The notes beneath the pieces were generated by a model. The model was not told the origin of the DNA. It searched no databases and saw only the letters and a list, made by a program, of their open reading frames with translations. Of a stretch of 64,000 nucleotides of DNA, positions 1 to 19,600 are shown one piece after another. The position numbers and the translations under genes are program-made. Positions within the stretch are counted from its first letter, which is position 1. Each line of letters starts with the position of its first letter. This DNA is from Hemibagrus wyckioides (Eukaryota; Chordata; Actinopteri; Siluriformes; Bagridae): positions 9,747,780 to 9,811,779 of the forward strand of contig NC_080710.1 of assembly GCF_019097595.1 (NCBI RefSeq). The letters run 5' to 3'.

Positions 1-427
1 CTTAATGCTTCAGCATACCAAGACATTTTGGACAATTTCATGCTCCTAACTTTGTGGGAACAGTTTGGGGATGACCCCTTCCTGTTCCAACATGACTGTA
101 CACCAGTGCACAAAGCAAGGTCCATAAAGACATGGATGAGTGAGTTTGGTGTAGAGGAACTTCACAGAGTCCTGATCTCAACCTGATAGAACACCTTTGG
201 GATGAATTGGAGTGGAGACTGAGCCAGGCCTTCTCATACAACATCAGTGCCTGACCTCACAAATGTGCTTCTAGAGGAATGGTCAAAAATTCCCATAAAC
301 ACACTCCTAAAACTTGTGGAAAGACTTCCCAGAAGAGTTGTTATAGCTGCAAAGGGCGGATCAACTTCATATTAACTTCATGTGCATGTAAAGACAGACA
401 TCTCAAAATATTTGGCAATATAGTGTA
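1..427 (+). mobile_element. Tc1-like transposon, 3' part, cut by the left window edge
   Basis: The DNA encodes a degenerate C-terminal part of a Tc1-type DDE transposase on the + strand (a QHD-like segment followed by a broken SPDLNLIE-like segment) and closes with a terminal inverted repeat reading TTTGGCAATATAGTGTA at 411-427. The same sequence recurs in the fold-back element at 59746-60571. The reading frame is broken, so no active enzyme is encoded. The 5' end lies outside the window. Confidence 0.8.
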
Positions 428-946
428 TACCATGGCTTTCCTTGATCAAAAGCATGCTTAGAAAGCTATCTAAAACTTTGGAAGACTTCTTGCTTAAAAA
501 AAGTGTTAATATCCACTATGTTTGGAAACTTTGAGATACCCTATCTTATATCAATATCATAGTGAACCAGAAGTCTTTGTGGTCATTTTCTCTTTACAGT
601 ATATGACTCATTTGAAATAAATGCCTTGCTCTACTGAAGGGTTTCAACGCCTCTGTGCAGCCAGTGAGGGTTTGTGTGACATTAGACACTTAGAATAGAG
701 CTGAATAAAACAGAATAGAATAGAGTTAAACCAGCAAGGAAAATAACCTATAACCTTATAGTCTGAAATATTGTTTTTAGCCTTGAACTTTTCTGAGGAA
801 AGAAACTAAAGCCTGCTCAATAATCTACACATTTTATAGTAGCTAGATGACCTCACATACTAATACTTGCATAACAATTGACTTATAATTATCAGTGACC
901 GATCAAATTATGAATTAGGGTACAGGGCCAAGAAAGATTTAATAAA

Positions 947-950
<4 letters not shown>
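428..950. other. Intergenic stretch, nothing recognised
   Basis: AT-rich unique-looking DNA between the Tc1 relic and an AT microsatellite. No exon with convincing splice sites, no RNA gene and no repeat family were recognised. Confidence 0.4.

Positions 951-1032
<82 letters not shown>
951..1032. repeat. (AT)n microsatellite
   Basis: Uninterrupted TA dinucleotides for about 80 bases. Confidence 0.97.
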
Positions 1033-1036
<4 letters not shown>

Positions 1037-1102
1037 CACTTTTACACTTTGATAAAATTGCTATACTTTCTACCAAGGAGGCAAATCAAAACAACTGTGA
1101 CA

Positions 1103-1674
1103 GTCATGAGATGTGAAAGATGAAAGGTGGTTAAGGGTGCGACCACCTGCACATTCGCTAAAGGACAATTCCCTTGTAGGGTGTTCCCAGTCTGCAGTGG
1201 TTAGTATCTATCAAAAGTGGTCCAAGAAAGGAACAGTGGTGAACCAGGGGTGGCTAAGGCTCATTGATGCCAGTGGGGAGCAAAGGCTGGCCCGTGTTTG
1301 GGCAATGTCCTTGGGTCCTGCCATCCATGTGGATGTTACTTTGACACATACCACCTACTTAAGCACTGTTGCAGACCATGCACACCCTTTCATGCAAACG
1401 GTATTCCCTGATGGTTGTGGCCTCTTTCAGCAGGACAATGCGCCGTGACATAAAGCAAAAATGGTTCAGGAATGGTTTGATGAGCACAACAACCAGTTTG
1501 AGGTGTTGACTTAGATCTCAGATCTCAATCCAATCAAGCATCTGTGGAATGTGCAGGACAAACAAGTCCGATCTATGGAGAACCCACCTCCCAACTTACA
1601 GGACTTGCTGCTAACATCTTGGCAGCAAAATCAGGACCAACACAGTTGGTAATAATATTATGTCTGATTGGTGT
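1103..1674 (+). mobile_element. Degenerate Tc1/mariner transposase relic (TIR family ending CTGATTGGTGT)
   Basis: The + strand reads as a broken Tc1-type transposase. An HTH-like segment ([19 protein letters not shown]) is followed directly by DDE-region peptides (GLFQQDNAP, then stop codons, then a DLNPIKHLW-like stretch and QDLLLTSW). Internal sequence is missing and in-frame stops occur, so it is a fossil. It ends near 1674 in a terminal repeat resembling the TIR found at 13804, 23436, 28626 and 43649, so all are one family. Confidence 0.8.
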
Positions 1675-1983
1675 TCTTCCAAGGTATTACAGCAAAGATT
1701 TAGGGGAACTCTACAAATACTACAATAGTTCAGTAGGGGAATTCTGAGACATGCTGTGGGGGAGGAGAAACGTGAGGGAGAGAAAACTATCATGCTGACA
1801 CTGCACCATATAGCTTTTTCTTTCAAAGGAGACTGCAGGATATTTTGGGACAAAGTGTTCTACTAAAATTGATAGTTTAGTCACTCAGATGAAGTGTTTT
1901 TCTTTTTGAGTCTGTTAATTCTTAAGGATTCTTACTGACACTGTCTCAGTTAGATTTTCTTGCCAAAATTGCCTCTGTCTTGC

Positions 1984-2425
1984 TGTCAGGAACAGCTGGA
2001 CAGTTCCCTGCCAGGCCCAGAGAGGGCGCTGGCAGGTGAACCTTGGAAGCCTGCTTCTTTGTGTGTCTTTTGTTACGCCCTTCCTATTGTTCCTATCCTG
2101 ATTGTGTCCCATTCGCCCTAATGTCTACCCCTATAAATAGGGATCCTTGTGTTTGTGTCCTTGTCCATGATTGTTATCTGTACCGTGGTTTCTGTTGGGC
2201 TTTTGTTTGTTAAGTTCCATGTCCAAGCTAAGGTCTAGGTTTTGTTTTTGTTTTGTTTTGTTTAGTTAACCACGCCATGTCTAGTGTTACGTTTGTTTCC
2301 CTATGTCGCGTCTTAAATGTAATAAAAGCAGTGCTTCGCTGAATCCTGCGCATGGGTCTCATTACACACACACCACGGGCGTCTGGGGTCGAGCCCCGCA
2401 TAGGGCGGGGGTCCCAGATGTTACA
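1984..2425 (+). mobile_element. Solo LTR, family 1 copy 1, with TSD CTTGC
   Basis: A 442-bp segment begins TGTCAGGAAC and ends GATGTTACA (TG...CA). It is flanked by the identical 5-bp direct repeat CTTGC at 1979-1983 and 2426-2430. Inside are a TATAAATAGG promoter-like box and an AATAAAAGC polyadenylation-like signal, in the order expected of a retroelement LTR. No internal retroelement genes adjoin it, so it is a solo LTR left by recombination. Related copies lie at 17545-18013 (opposite strand) and 32835-33268. Confidence 0.88.
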
Positions 2426-2927
2426 CTTGCTCATTAGGGATAAATTAATATTATATATATATAAAGTCTTTGCCATACAGACAAAAAACGTATAACCACC
2501 TTCAGTAAAGATTACTCATACTGACAGGAAATGCAAAATTACAGGAAGGGCAACCATACCTATTATCATCAGAACTGTAGAGGATCGTAGTTTTACAACA
2601 CAATCACACACTCCTGTTTCTTATTCTGATTTGCATTTAATGTTTATGTACTAACAGGCATCACAGCAATAAAATGTTGGTGCTATCTACAATCACCATT
2701 TTGTCAACCACAGTCGTGCACTCTCCCAATAAGTTCACTTTTTTTTTAGTTCATTTGGTGGCCATTTACAGTTACTACAGCTTTTAACATCAACCAAAGC
2801 AAGGTAAAAAAGGAGAAAGGGGCACAGTAGCACATGAAGGTAGCATTTGTGCCTCAAATCTCCAGGGTTCTGTGCTGTCCTGTGTCACCAAATACCAGAT
2901 GTAAAATGTGTGTGTGTGTTTGTGTGT

Positions 2928-2930
2928 ATT

Positions 2931-2976
<46 letters not shown>

Positions 2977-3027
2977 TCAATAAGAAGAAGAAGAAGAAGA
3001 AGAAGAGGAGGAGGAGGAGGAGGAGGA
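2928..3027. repeat. Compound microsatellite (AAT)n-(AAG)n-(AGG)n
   Basis: AAT units run from about 2930 to 2976, AAG units to about 3005 and AGG units to 3026. Each block differs from the next by one base per unit, as if the motif drifted stepwise. The open frames crossing it are artefacts of the repeat. Confidence 0.95.
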
Positions 3028-3113
3028 TGATACTGACGTAAGTCTACGTCCTTCTGTAACCTCAATCCTCTGTGTCAGCATTTCATCCGCAGTGCGGAGC
3101 CGAGCAGCTCCAA

Positions 3114-3145
3114 ATGATGGCTGATACTGTCAAAAACACTTACAG
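3114..3145 (+). other. Possible first exon of gene A, frame does not fit
   Basis: An ATG at 3114 is followed by ten codons and a strong donor (ACAG|GTGAGT) at 3145/3146. The exon ends in phase 2, whereas the next recognisable exon of gene A (3372-3508) needs a phase-1 partner. Simple joining therefore runs into a stop. It may be an untranslated leader or unrelated. Confidence 0.2.
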
Positions 3146-3371
3146 GTGAGTAGTTATGTGTTTGTATGCTGTGGGAGATGTTTTTGGGGGCGATTTCTGG
3201 CTATTTACATATTTTTGATCATTACAATTGGACAGAATCATCACAGTACCATGGATACGCCGGCGGACTGCAGGCATCCTGCGCATGGGTATGTTTACTA
3301 TACATCACACTACACAAACCTGATCTTGAAAAAATGTTTTTCTTTATTCGTTGTTATCTTTTGCCATCCAG

Positions 3372-11092
<7,721 letters not shown>

Positions 11093-13430
11093 GTAAGCTT
11101 TCAACTGATATGGATTTCTTCTGTTATCCTCTCTTTGTCACACACATGCATTCACTTACACACACACACACACACACAATTTCAGCATATGAGCTAGGTG
11201 GATAAGGTGTGGTTAAGGACTGCTACTTGGAAGGTTGTGAGGACAATATGGTGTCATTTTCCCCCCTTTTACTAAACCTTGTCAGCCAATTAAACTTAGT
11301 AAAGGCCGTGTCTGTTCAGTGAATAAATAAAATATATAATAATAATAAATTAAATCAATAAATTGCAAATTGGGTGGGCAGTTCACATATGACATGGATA
11401 TGGCCGGTGAGCTCTCAGGAGACATAATATGCGAAAGTATATGTGAAAATATAAATTACTGAACAGGTGAATAAGGTGTGAATTAAGTAATCTGGAAGAA
11501 GTGGTTTTCAAATGCATACACGATATAGACAGAACACTTTACACAAAGCTTTTCGTTAGTGTGTGTTAGGGAACACAGCATACACCGACATTTCATAAGT
11601 GTACATAAGTGAAGCTTGTGACAGTGCTGCCTGATGTTACTGGAAGAGGCTGCCCTGTAGTAGGTCGGGGGGAATACCAGACTATTACGAAATCTTTTTG
11701 GTAACGGAGGAAACTACAGTGACTTAGTAAACCACAAATCTAAAAGCAAGATGTTTCTATTTACTGTAAGCATACCTTACCTGTACACGACTGTTGTTAC
11801 ATTTAGTTGTATTTACCGTCTCTTACTTGTAATTAAGATACAATAGTAAGGAAGAGTAAAACTCGAGTGCTTATCTGGGATCATTGTCAATGCATTTGTT
11901 TTTGTACACACAGCTGTACCTCAAACGAAATCAGTAATGAAGTAATGAAAGCATGGAAGAGTCGTCATTTTCCAGCTCGTAGCTGAACAGAGCTGAATTA
12001 AAATTGGAATCATTTAAATAAACTTGTTCCTTTAAATTCTATTGAGTAGAAGTGCGCATGCAGCCCCACACAGAAAATATATGCAAAAGCAACCTCTAAG
12101 GCAAACCTAATCCTTCAACAAAAAAAAAATACAAATTGTATTAATATTCTAGCAACCATCATCATTTAATATTTAATTGTAATGTAAAATAATTGTTAAA
12201 TATTTATTAAATGTATTATACGCAACAATAATAGGAAATATATAAGCATGCGTACTTAAGATTTCTTCAGTATGCCTTCGGAGGAGAAACTGGAAATTGG
12301 TTGACTGAGTATGCATTTTCCTAACGAAATACAAATCGTACAAAAGGACAGGGAAAAGATTTGTAAGTTGATTGAGTATAAATAAATAAATAAATAATAT
12401 ATATTTTTTTAAAAATCTGATTGTACGTTTAGTATGCGGACGAAACCCCAGTAGCTGTTTAATGAGGTTTTAGCTTCTCGTTGACCTGAAACACTTAAAA
12501 ACTGAAATAAAATATATCTGACTATTTTATTATTTAAATAATTGAAATAATTCCAATTTAAATAATTTAATATATAGCTGACTAGTTGACTTTAAGCTTG
12601 TGTGCGTGCCTGTGTGTGTGTGCGTGTATTATTATTACGCTCTTCGCGTGCAGTTCTACCTGAACAACAAAACAGGGAGCCACAAATTTTCCTTTAAAAA
12701 TCACAGACGCGATGGTTGTATAAACATGACAGCGCGTGTATAATGCGTACGTGTACACTCATACACGTGCATATGTACACAAACACGGAAATAAATATTC
12801 TTTTTTTTTTACATAACGTAATTGCATTGTGTACAATTGCATTTTACGCTGAGAAAAATCAAGCTTGAATCATGTAGTTCGTGTGTTCATGGTATTAAAT
12901 GATTTTTTTATGCCTGTATGTACAGTATTATGATGAGGTACTGGTTCAGGACATAACCTCTAACCGCGAAGGTCAGTCTCTAGTATTTACGTGCTGTTTA
13001 AATTTATTAAAGGGTTTAAAATCTACATGATCAGATCATATTGGCTGTCCGCATCATCACACCAACAGGTTTTATTTGGTGTGGCTTTCTCAGGTGGAAC
13101 CTTCTGACCTGGCCCAACAGAGGAAAGCCTAGGAGTTGGCCCAGGACTGGTGCAGAGAGTGAAGGGAGAACATAGGATGTAGATACGTCCTTCTTTAAGT
13201 ACTTCGTAAACATCTCGATTGAAAGATTAATCGTTAACGGGAAACCCACCCCAGATTTATAAAACCTTGCGTGAACATACATGCACGCCGTGTTTATACA
13301 ACAAATTTCTTGAGCATCTGTTCAGATTAATGAATCTCTTCTGCCCACTAATTTCCATAAACCCCAAGACATTCAAATATAAAGTAGCGGTGACAAAGGC
13401 TGCGAGAAAAACAATGCTGTACCCTAAAAA
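11093..13430. other. Region between genes A and B
   Basis: Mostly AT-rich unique sequence with a (CA)n run at 11157-11180. I found no anchor exon for gene A with a convincing acceptor. A minus-strand frame of 83 codons at 13031-13282 lies in the least AT-rich part but has no recognised motif. Confidence 0.4.
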
Positions 13431-13435
13431 TATTT

Positions 13436-13972
13436 AAATTTTGAGGTTCTTTGTATATGTAAGGTTGAGGGAAAACAACAGTTTCTCACTGATTGTAACA
13501 CACTAAAATTAAATCTGACCTTAAGTATGAGTCATGGCTATGTGAGTGTGTTGACAGAAATCTCAGCCGACACCCTAAACGGTAAGCGCAGAAAAATACG
13601 TGATATGGCATAATATGACCAGTATAGTGTACCAGTGTAAATTACTTAAAAATTTAGATTCAGTACACACTGCCCTGCCCTCTCTCACCCAAACAAATAA
13701 AAAAAAAAAACTTATGTATCCATAACATATATTTAACTCAATATGACACAAATAATCTTAGCAGAATTTTAAATGGTGTTAAATATATATATAAAAAAAG
13801 GCATACACTGATCAGGCATAACATTATGACCACCTACCTAATATTGTGTTGGTCCTCCATTTTCTGCCAAAACAGCCCTGACCTGTCGAGGTCTGGACTC
13901 CACTAGATCCCTGAAGGTGTGCTGTGATATCTGGCACGAGGATGTTAGCAGCAGATCCTTTAAGTCCTGTAA
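13436..13972. repeat. Direct duplication, copy 1 (upstream of gene B exon 1)
   Basis: This segment and 16142-16796 share about 370 bp of flank followed by the same Tc1 terminal piece (TACACTGATCAGGCATAAC...) at the same position. Copy 1 lacks roughly 60 bp present in copy 2 and has a short AT run where copy 2 has a long one. Confidence 0.85.
13804..13972 (-). mobile_element. Tc1/mariner terminal fragment
   Basis: It starts with the terminal inverted repeat TACACTGATCAGGCATAACA and carries antisense C-terminal transposase sequence. The other end is missing. Confidence 0.8.
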
Positions 13973-14025
13973 AGATTTTTACGCCAATATTTAGGCCAAT
14001 GCGGTACCCTAAAAAATATAATTAA

Positions 14026-14040
14026 TTAATTAATTAATTT

Positions 14041-14093
<53 letters not shown>
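14026..14093. repeat. (AATT)n-(AAT)n microsatellite
   Basis: AATT units lead into about 17 AAT units. Confidence 0.93.
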
Positions 14094-14210
14094 TAGGTTA
14101 ATGCGAAGTGGAGGAGACTTCCGCTGTTTAAAACTGGACGAATTTACTAACAAAATTAAAAGGGAAATACCAGTGAAATCAAACAGCTTTGTTAAAAATA
14201 CACTATAAAT

Positions 14211-14213
<3 letters not shown>

Positions 14214-14246
<33 letters not shown>
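14214..14246. repeat. (CA)n microsatellite
   Basis: About 15 CA units, roughly 250 bp upstream of the gene B start. Confidence 0.95.
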
Positions 14247-14249
<3 letters not shown>

Positions 14250-14492
14250 CAAAATACACATTTTTCACAAGTCATGTGTATTTTAAACAGGAACCCTCAC
14301 TGTAATTGCTGCTTATAGGTCTGTTCAAAAATCTTGAATGACGTCACCACAAGAAAAATAGAAAACGCCGGCGAGAAAGATTTTGGTTAAACACTCCTCT
14401 AACCACGAGCTGCGCGCCAAGACTGAACGGATCTAAGCCACACCCACTTTCCGCTCTTCCATTTCTACACACCGCTGAAAGTCCATTCCAAG

Positions 14493-15039
14493 ATGATCAA
14501 AACGGCGATATATTTCGGTAGGACCCTTTTCGGTTTTTTTTTTTAATTTACTTCTATTAACAGGCATGTGGTTTATCATTCTGTACATATTGTTCCAGAA
14601 TAATGGCGGTTTATTTTGCTCTGCGTCTGCTCTATTGTTCTGTATTGTACCTGAGAGATTCTAGCGAAAATAACATGCTGTTTTATAGTCAAGCACTATC
14701 CGACTCCTAAAGCTTTATTATACCGTTCATTAGGTTTTAATTCGTTTATTTCATGATGCGCCTCTTTTAGGTGTAATCGATGCAAATTTTTTGTCGATCG
14801 GAGGTGCTCAAGAAAAAAAAACACGTGTATGAATGAAATAAAAAGCACAGACCTCAGAGCGTCAGAAAAATGTGGCGTTCCCAAAGATCGCAGAAATGAA
14901 TGACGCACGATAAAAACCAATCGATTTTGCTTTAGAGTTTTGACCCTAAACGCAGCTAATACACACTTTTGCATGCCTCATGCACACGTGATTGAAAAAC
15001 GAAACTGCAACGTGAGACAAAAAACACACCGTCTCCTGA

Positions 15040-15109
<70 letters not shown>

Positions 15110-15658
15110 TCTTAGCGGTTATAATTAGGACTATTTTGTATGACCCCACTGGTCTGAATGTGTAATCATTTTATTTGCTTATTAAATAAAAAGGGCTTAT
15201 CGTTTAAAAAAATACTTATAAATGTTTCTACATTTAACGTTCTTCAGACATTACATACATTAACGTGGTTAACACGTGAGAGAGATTAAAACGTACACAA
15301 ATCGTACACTATTGCTTATTACATTTCACATGGTGTAAGCTAGAAGCTAGTGTGTTCAGGCTAAAAAAGACTGAACATTTATCTAACATGGTAACTTTGG
15401 TTATTTAATGATATTAACGCGTCCTGCCTGTTGAATGATCACCGCCACAATCTTTTACAGAATAATTCGTGTAATCTTTGAGCTGGGTTTTAAGATTGTT
15501 TGTATACATTTTGAGCTGTATTTTTGTGTCTGACTGGAAACACATGTGCTTTATGGAACAGAGCTGAACAAATGCAAAAACAAATTCAAGTCATTTTAAA
15601 ATATTCAGTTTTCACTTATATTAAAAGTATATTTTGTGCTCTTGTATTTTGTCAGGGT

Positions 15659-15713
<55 letters not shown>

Positions 15714-15716
15714 TAC

Positions 15717-15771
<55 letters not shown>

Positions 15772-16541
15772 TAAAATCCAAAACCTGTTTAACTGGCGAT
15801 ATTTAACAAGGTTCTCGGACACTGCAAGGTAGTCGGAAGTTACAGTTGTGTTTGGTCACAGATACATCAAAAAATATTCCTATAACGGAGTGTTATAGGT
15901 TAACAGGTATTGATTAATTAATAAGCGTGACATTCACCTTTATACACGTGACGTATCCTCTATCGTGTTACACAGGCGCTATGTTTGCGTTAAATGTCTT
16001 CAGTGTATTTGCTGGTATCTTCCACATTCACAACTTGCTCATTCAAGTGTTGGAAAAGCAAATAAATAAAACAAGAACTGAAAGCTGCAGAAAACAGGAT
16101 TTCAAAACCGAATAATTTATTTATTTTATATAACGTTCTATAAAATTTTGAGGTTCTTTGTATATGTAAGGTTGAGGAAAAAAACAACAGTTTCTCACTG
16201 ATTGTAACACACTAAAATTAAATCTGACCTTAAGTAAGAGTAATGGCTATGTGAGTGTGTTGGTAGAAATCTCAGCTGACACCCTAAACGGTACCTGTAG
16301 AAAAATACCCTAAAACTGGTTACTGTTAGTACTCAGTGACTGGAATCATACATAAGCTGCAGTAATGTGGCATAATATGACCAGTATAGTGTACCAGTGT
16401 AAATTACTTAAAAAATTTAGATTCGGTACACACTGCCCTGTCAATAACAAAAAATGTAAATAACAAAAAATACTGATGTATCCATAACATATATTTAACT
16501 CAATATGACACAAATGATCTTAGCAGAATTTTAAATGGTGT

Positions 16542-16631
<90 letters not shown>

Positions 16632-19600
16632 GCATACACTGATCAGGCATAACATGCCTGCCTAATATTGTGTTGGTCCTCCATTTTCTGCCAAAACAGC
16701 CCTGACCTGTTGAGGCATGGTCTCCACTAGATCCCTGAAAGTGTGCTGTGATATCTGGCACCAAGATGTTAGCAGCAGATCCTTTAAGTCCTGTAAGTCC
16801 TGGACCTATGGAGACCCCACCTCGCAACTAACAGGTCTTAAAGGATACTTTTGATAGATAGTGACCACTGTCTATGTTTTGAAAGGGTGTCTATATGTTC
16901 TGAATGCACATATTGTGAGCTCCAAAGAGTTAGGATGAATACCTTCCTCAGTGTTGCAGAAGTTTTAAAGACAGCTGTGTGTCTGTGTCTGTACTTGTCC
17001 TGTATTTAATACCAATATCTGCATTGTGTTATTTTAACTGAACTGGTTTGTTGACCTGATAACAAGTAATCTTAGTGGATAATGATGTTCTCAACCCACA
17101 GAGAAATGCAGAGTGGATGAATATGGTGTGCAATGGCTGTCACTGGCAGATCATTATTCATTTACTATCTAGGTTCTCCTCCATTTATTTTAACATAGTA
17201 TTGTTTGAACAAGCAGTTGACCCAGATCCAGTGGAACTTATCGAGTGCACTGAAGTCTGTAAATCCTGAAACTGGTTCACTAAGTCACAGATTAACAATA
17301 CCATCAGTCTAAAAAACTTTTTGGGGAAGTAATATAGTAAGAAAAGCACACAGAAAGAATGAAGACAAATAAGGAGGTCTTATTAGTTCCATTTGAGCAG
17401 TGCTAATGTATTGAACTGCATGGTGCGGTGCAGGGTGTGTTAAATTATTTAAGGTAGATGAATACTGGTCCATTGTTGACAGTCAGTATTAGTGCTTTAA
17501 GCTTTATGCAGCCCGCTACACAAAGACTGTGAAGGGAGCATAACTGTAACGTCTGGGACCCCCGCCCTATGCGGGGCTCGACCCCAGACGCCCGTGGTGT
17601 GTGTGCGCACGCCAGCACACGGTGTAATGAGACCCATGCGCAGGATTCAGCGAAGCACTGCTTTTATTACATTTAAGACGCGACATAGGGAAACAAACGT
17701 AACACAAGACATGGCGTGGTTAACTAAACTAAACTAAACTAAACTAAACCTAGACCTTAGCTTGGACATGGAACCTAGCAAACAAAACCCCAAAAGAAAC
17801 CACGGTACAGATAACAATCATGGACAAGGACACAAACACAAGGATCCCTATTTATAGGGGTAGACATTAGGGCTAATGGGATACAGGTGACACAATCAGG
17901 ATAGGAACAATAGGAAGGGCGTAACAAAAGACACACAAAGAAGCAGGCTTCCAAGGTTCACCTGCCAGCACCCTCTCTGGGCCTGGCAGGGAACTGTCCA
18001 GCTGTTCCTGACAATAACAATGTGGTGGTGTTTAAGAACACTGGAATGCTAAGAAAACACACACACACACTGCACATCATGCAGCTGCAGAAATGGAATG
18101 GCCCACAAAGCCAAGCCTGCCAGGAGTGAGTTCAATTAGTCCAGTCTTGTAACAACAAATGACTGAGTAGCCTGTGTGGATAGAAATGGACAAGTCCTTA
18201 TGATGTTGTAAAGGAGAAGTCGTCATTAGTTTGTCATTTGGGACCATTGGTCATTTGCAGAACCTCTGTTTCTAGAAGGGGAATCCCAGAGAAGGGGAAT
18301 ACTGAAGGTCTAGTGTAGGCATTAGAGCGGACCCTATTATTATCTTACTGTTTGTAAAGACAGGAAAATGTTATTTTCAAACATATTCAAATGATTATAA
18401 ATCAATACCAGCATAGCTGTGAGGCATGTGGCTTCCACACAATTAAATGAAGTAAATGTGCATTAAAGTTCTTATAGGAATTTTCTATCATTGGTCATAA
18501 AACTAAAGCTAGTGTATCAATGTACAACTTGTATGACTAAAATCTATTTAAATTTCAGACAGTACTGCTATGAATGATCTATATTCAAGCTAGAAAATGT
18601 GATGTGAGTCTCAACATTTGTACAATAAATATACTAGTTTTTGTTAATTGCTCTAAACTCATTTGTTTTTGTCATTCATGCATAATGGAGGATGCCATTA
18701 CCAGAGGTGTAGCCCCAATTCTTGGGCCCTATGCAAAGACAGTGTATGGGGGGGGCCCCTTTCCCATCATCTCGTGATCCATGCTATTTATCACTTTTTT
18801 TTTAAATAAAAGTATACACACTTTACTCACTGATACAGTAATTGTTGTCAAATCAGTGTTGTAAAATTGAAAAGAACATTATTAAAAATTCTAATACCAT
18901 GTATAGTATAAAAAACATTCTTTGCATTCCATGCATGTTAATGCAGCACAGAACTAATTTTGTGTATAAATTGTGCTATACCAAGATAGGTATTGTCGGT
19001 CCTGGAAGGCCACTGTCCTACAGAGTTTAGCTCCAACCTTAATCAAGCACACCTGAACAAGCTAATCAGGGTCTTCGGGAATACTATAGACAGTTATTTT
19101 TTGTTTTGTTTTTTCTTCTTTGTCTTAGGGTTGAAGCTAAAATCTACAGGACAGCGGCTCTCCAGGATTGACTTTGCCTACCCCTGTGACTTTATACTAT
19201 AAATCAGGGGTGTCCAATCTTATCCAGAAAGGGCCAGTGTGGGTGCAGGTTTTCATTCCAACCAAGCAGAAGCTATACCTGATTCCAACTGGCTATTCAG
19301 TAGATCTTGGCTTTCAGTAGACTCAGGTGTGGCTTCTGCTCAGTTGGAATGAAAACCTGCACGCACACCGGCCCTTTGCGGATAAGACTGGACACCCCTG
19401 CTATAAATAAAGCACCTCAGGTATCCCCTTATAGATAAAAATGACAACGTAATGATTTTTTTTTTATTTGAATTGTGTTTTATTAAGAGACATTGTGCTC
19501 GTTGTCCAGAACATTATTATTCTTTCAATCAGTAATATAAATAAATAAACACAATATAACTCAAATCACCACTTTGCCTTCTTTCAAAGCATGCCTGCCT

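Noticed and set aside
2790..3065. Poly-Ile/Leu/Pro frame
   Set aside because: Translation of the AAT/AAG/AGG microsatellite.
11751..11845. Hydrophobic frame as the missing anchor exon of gene A
   Set aside because: Acceptor lacks a pyrimidine tract and the frame resembles chance AT-rich coding.
13031..13282. 83-codon minus-strand frame in a less AT-rich patch
   Set aside because: No start context, domain or splice partner that I can support.
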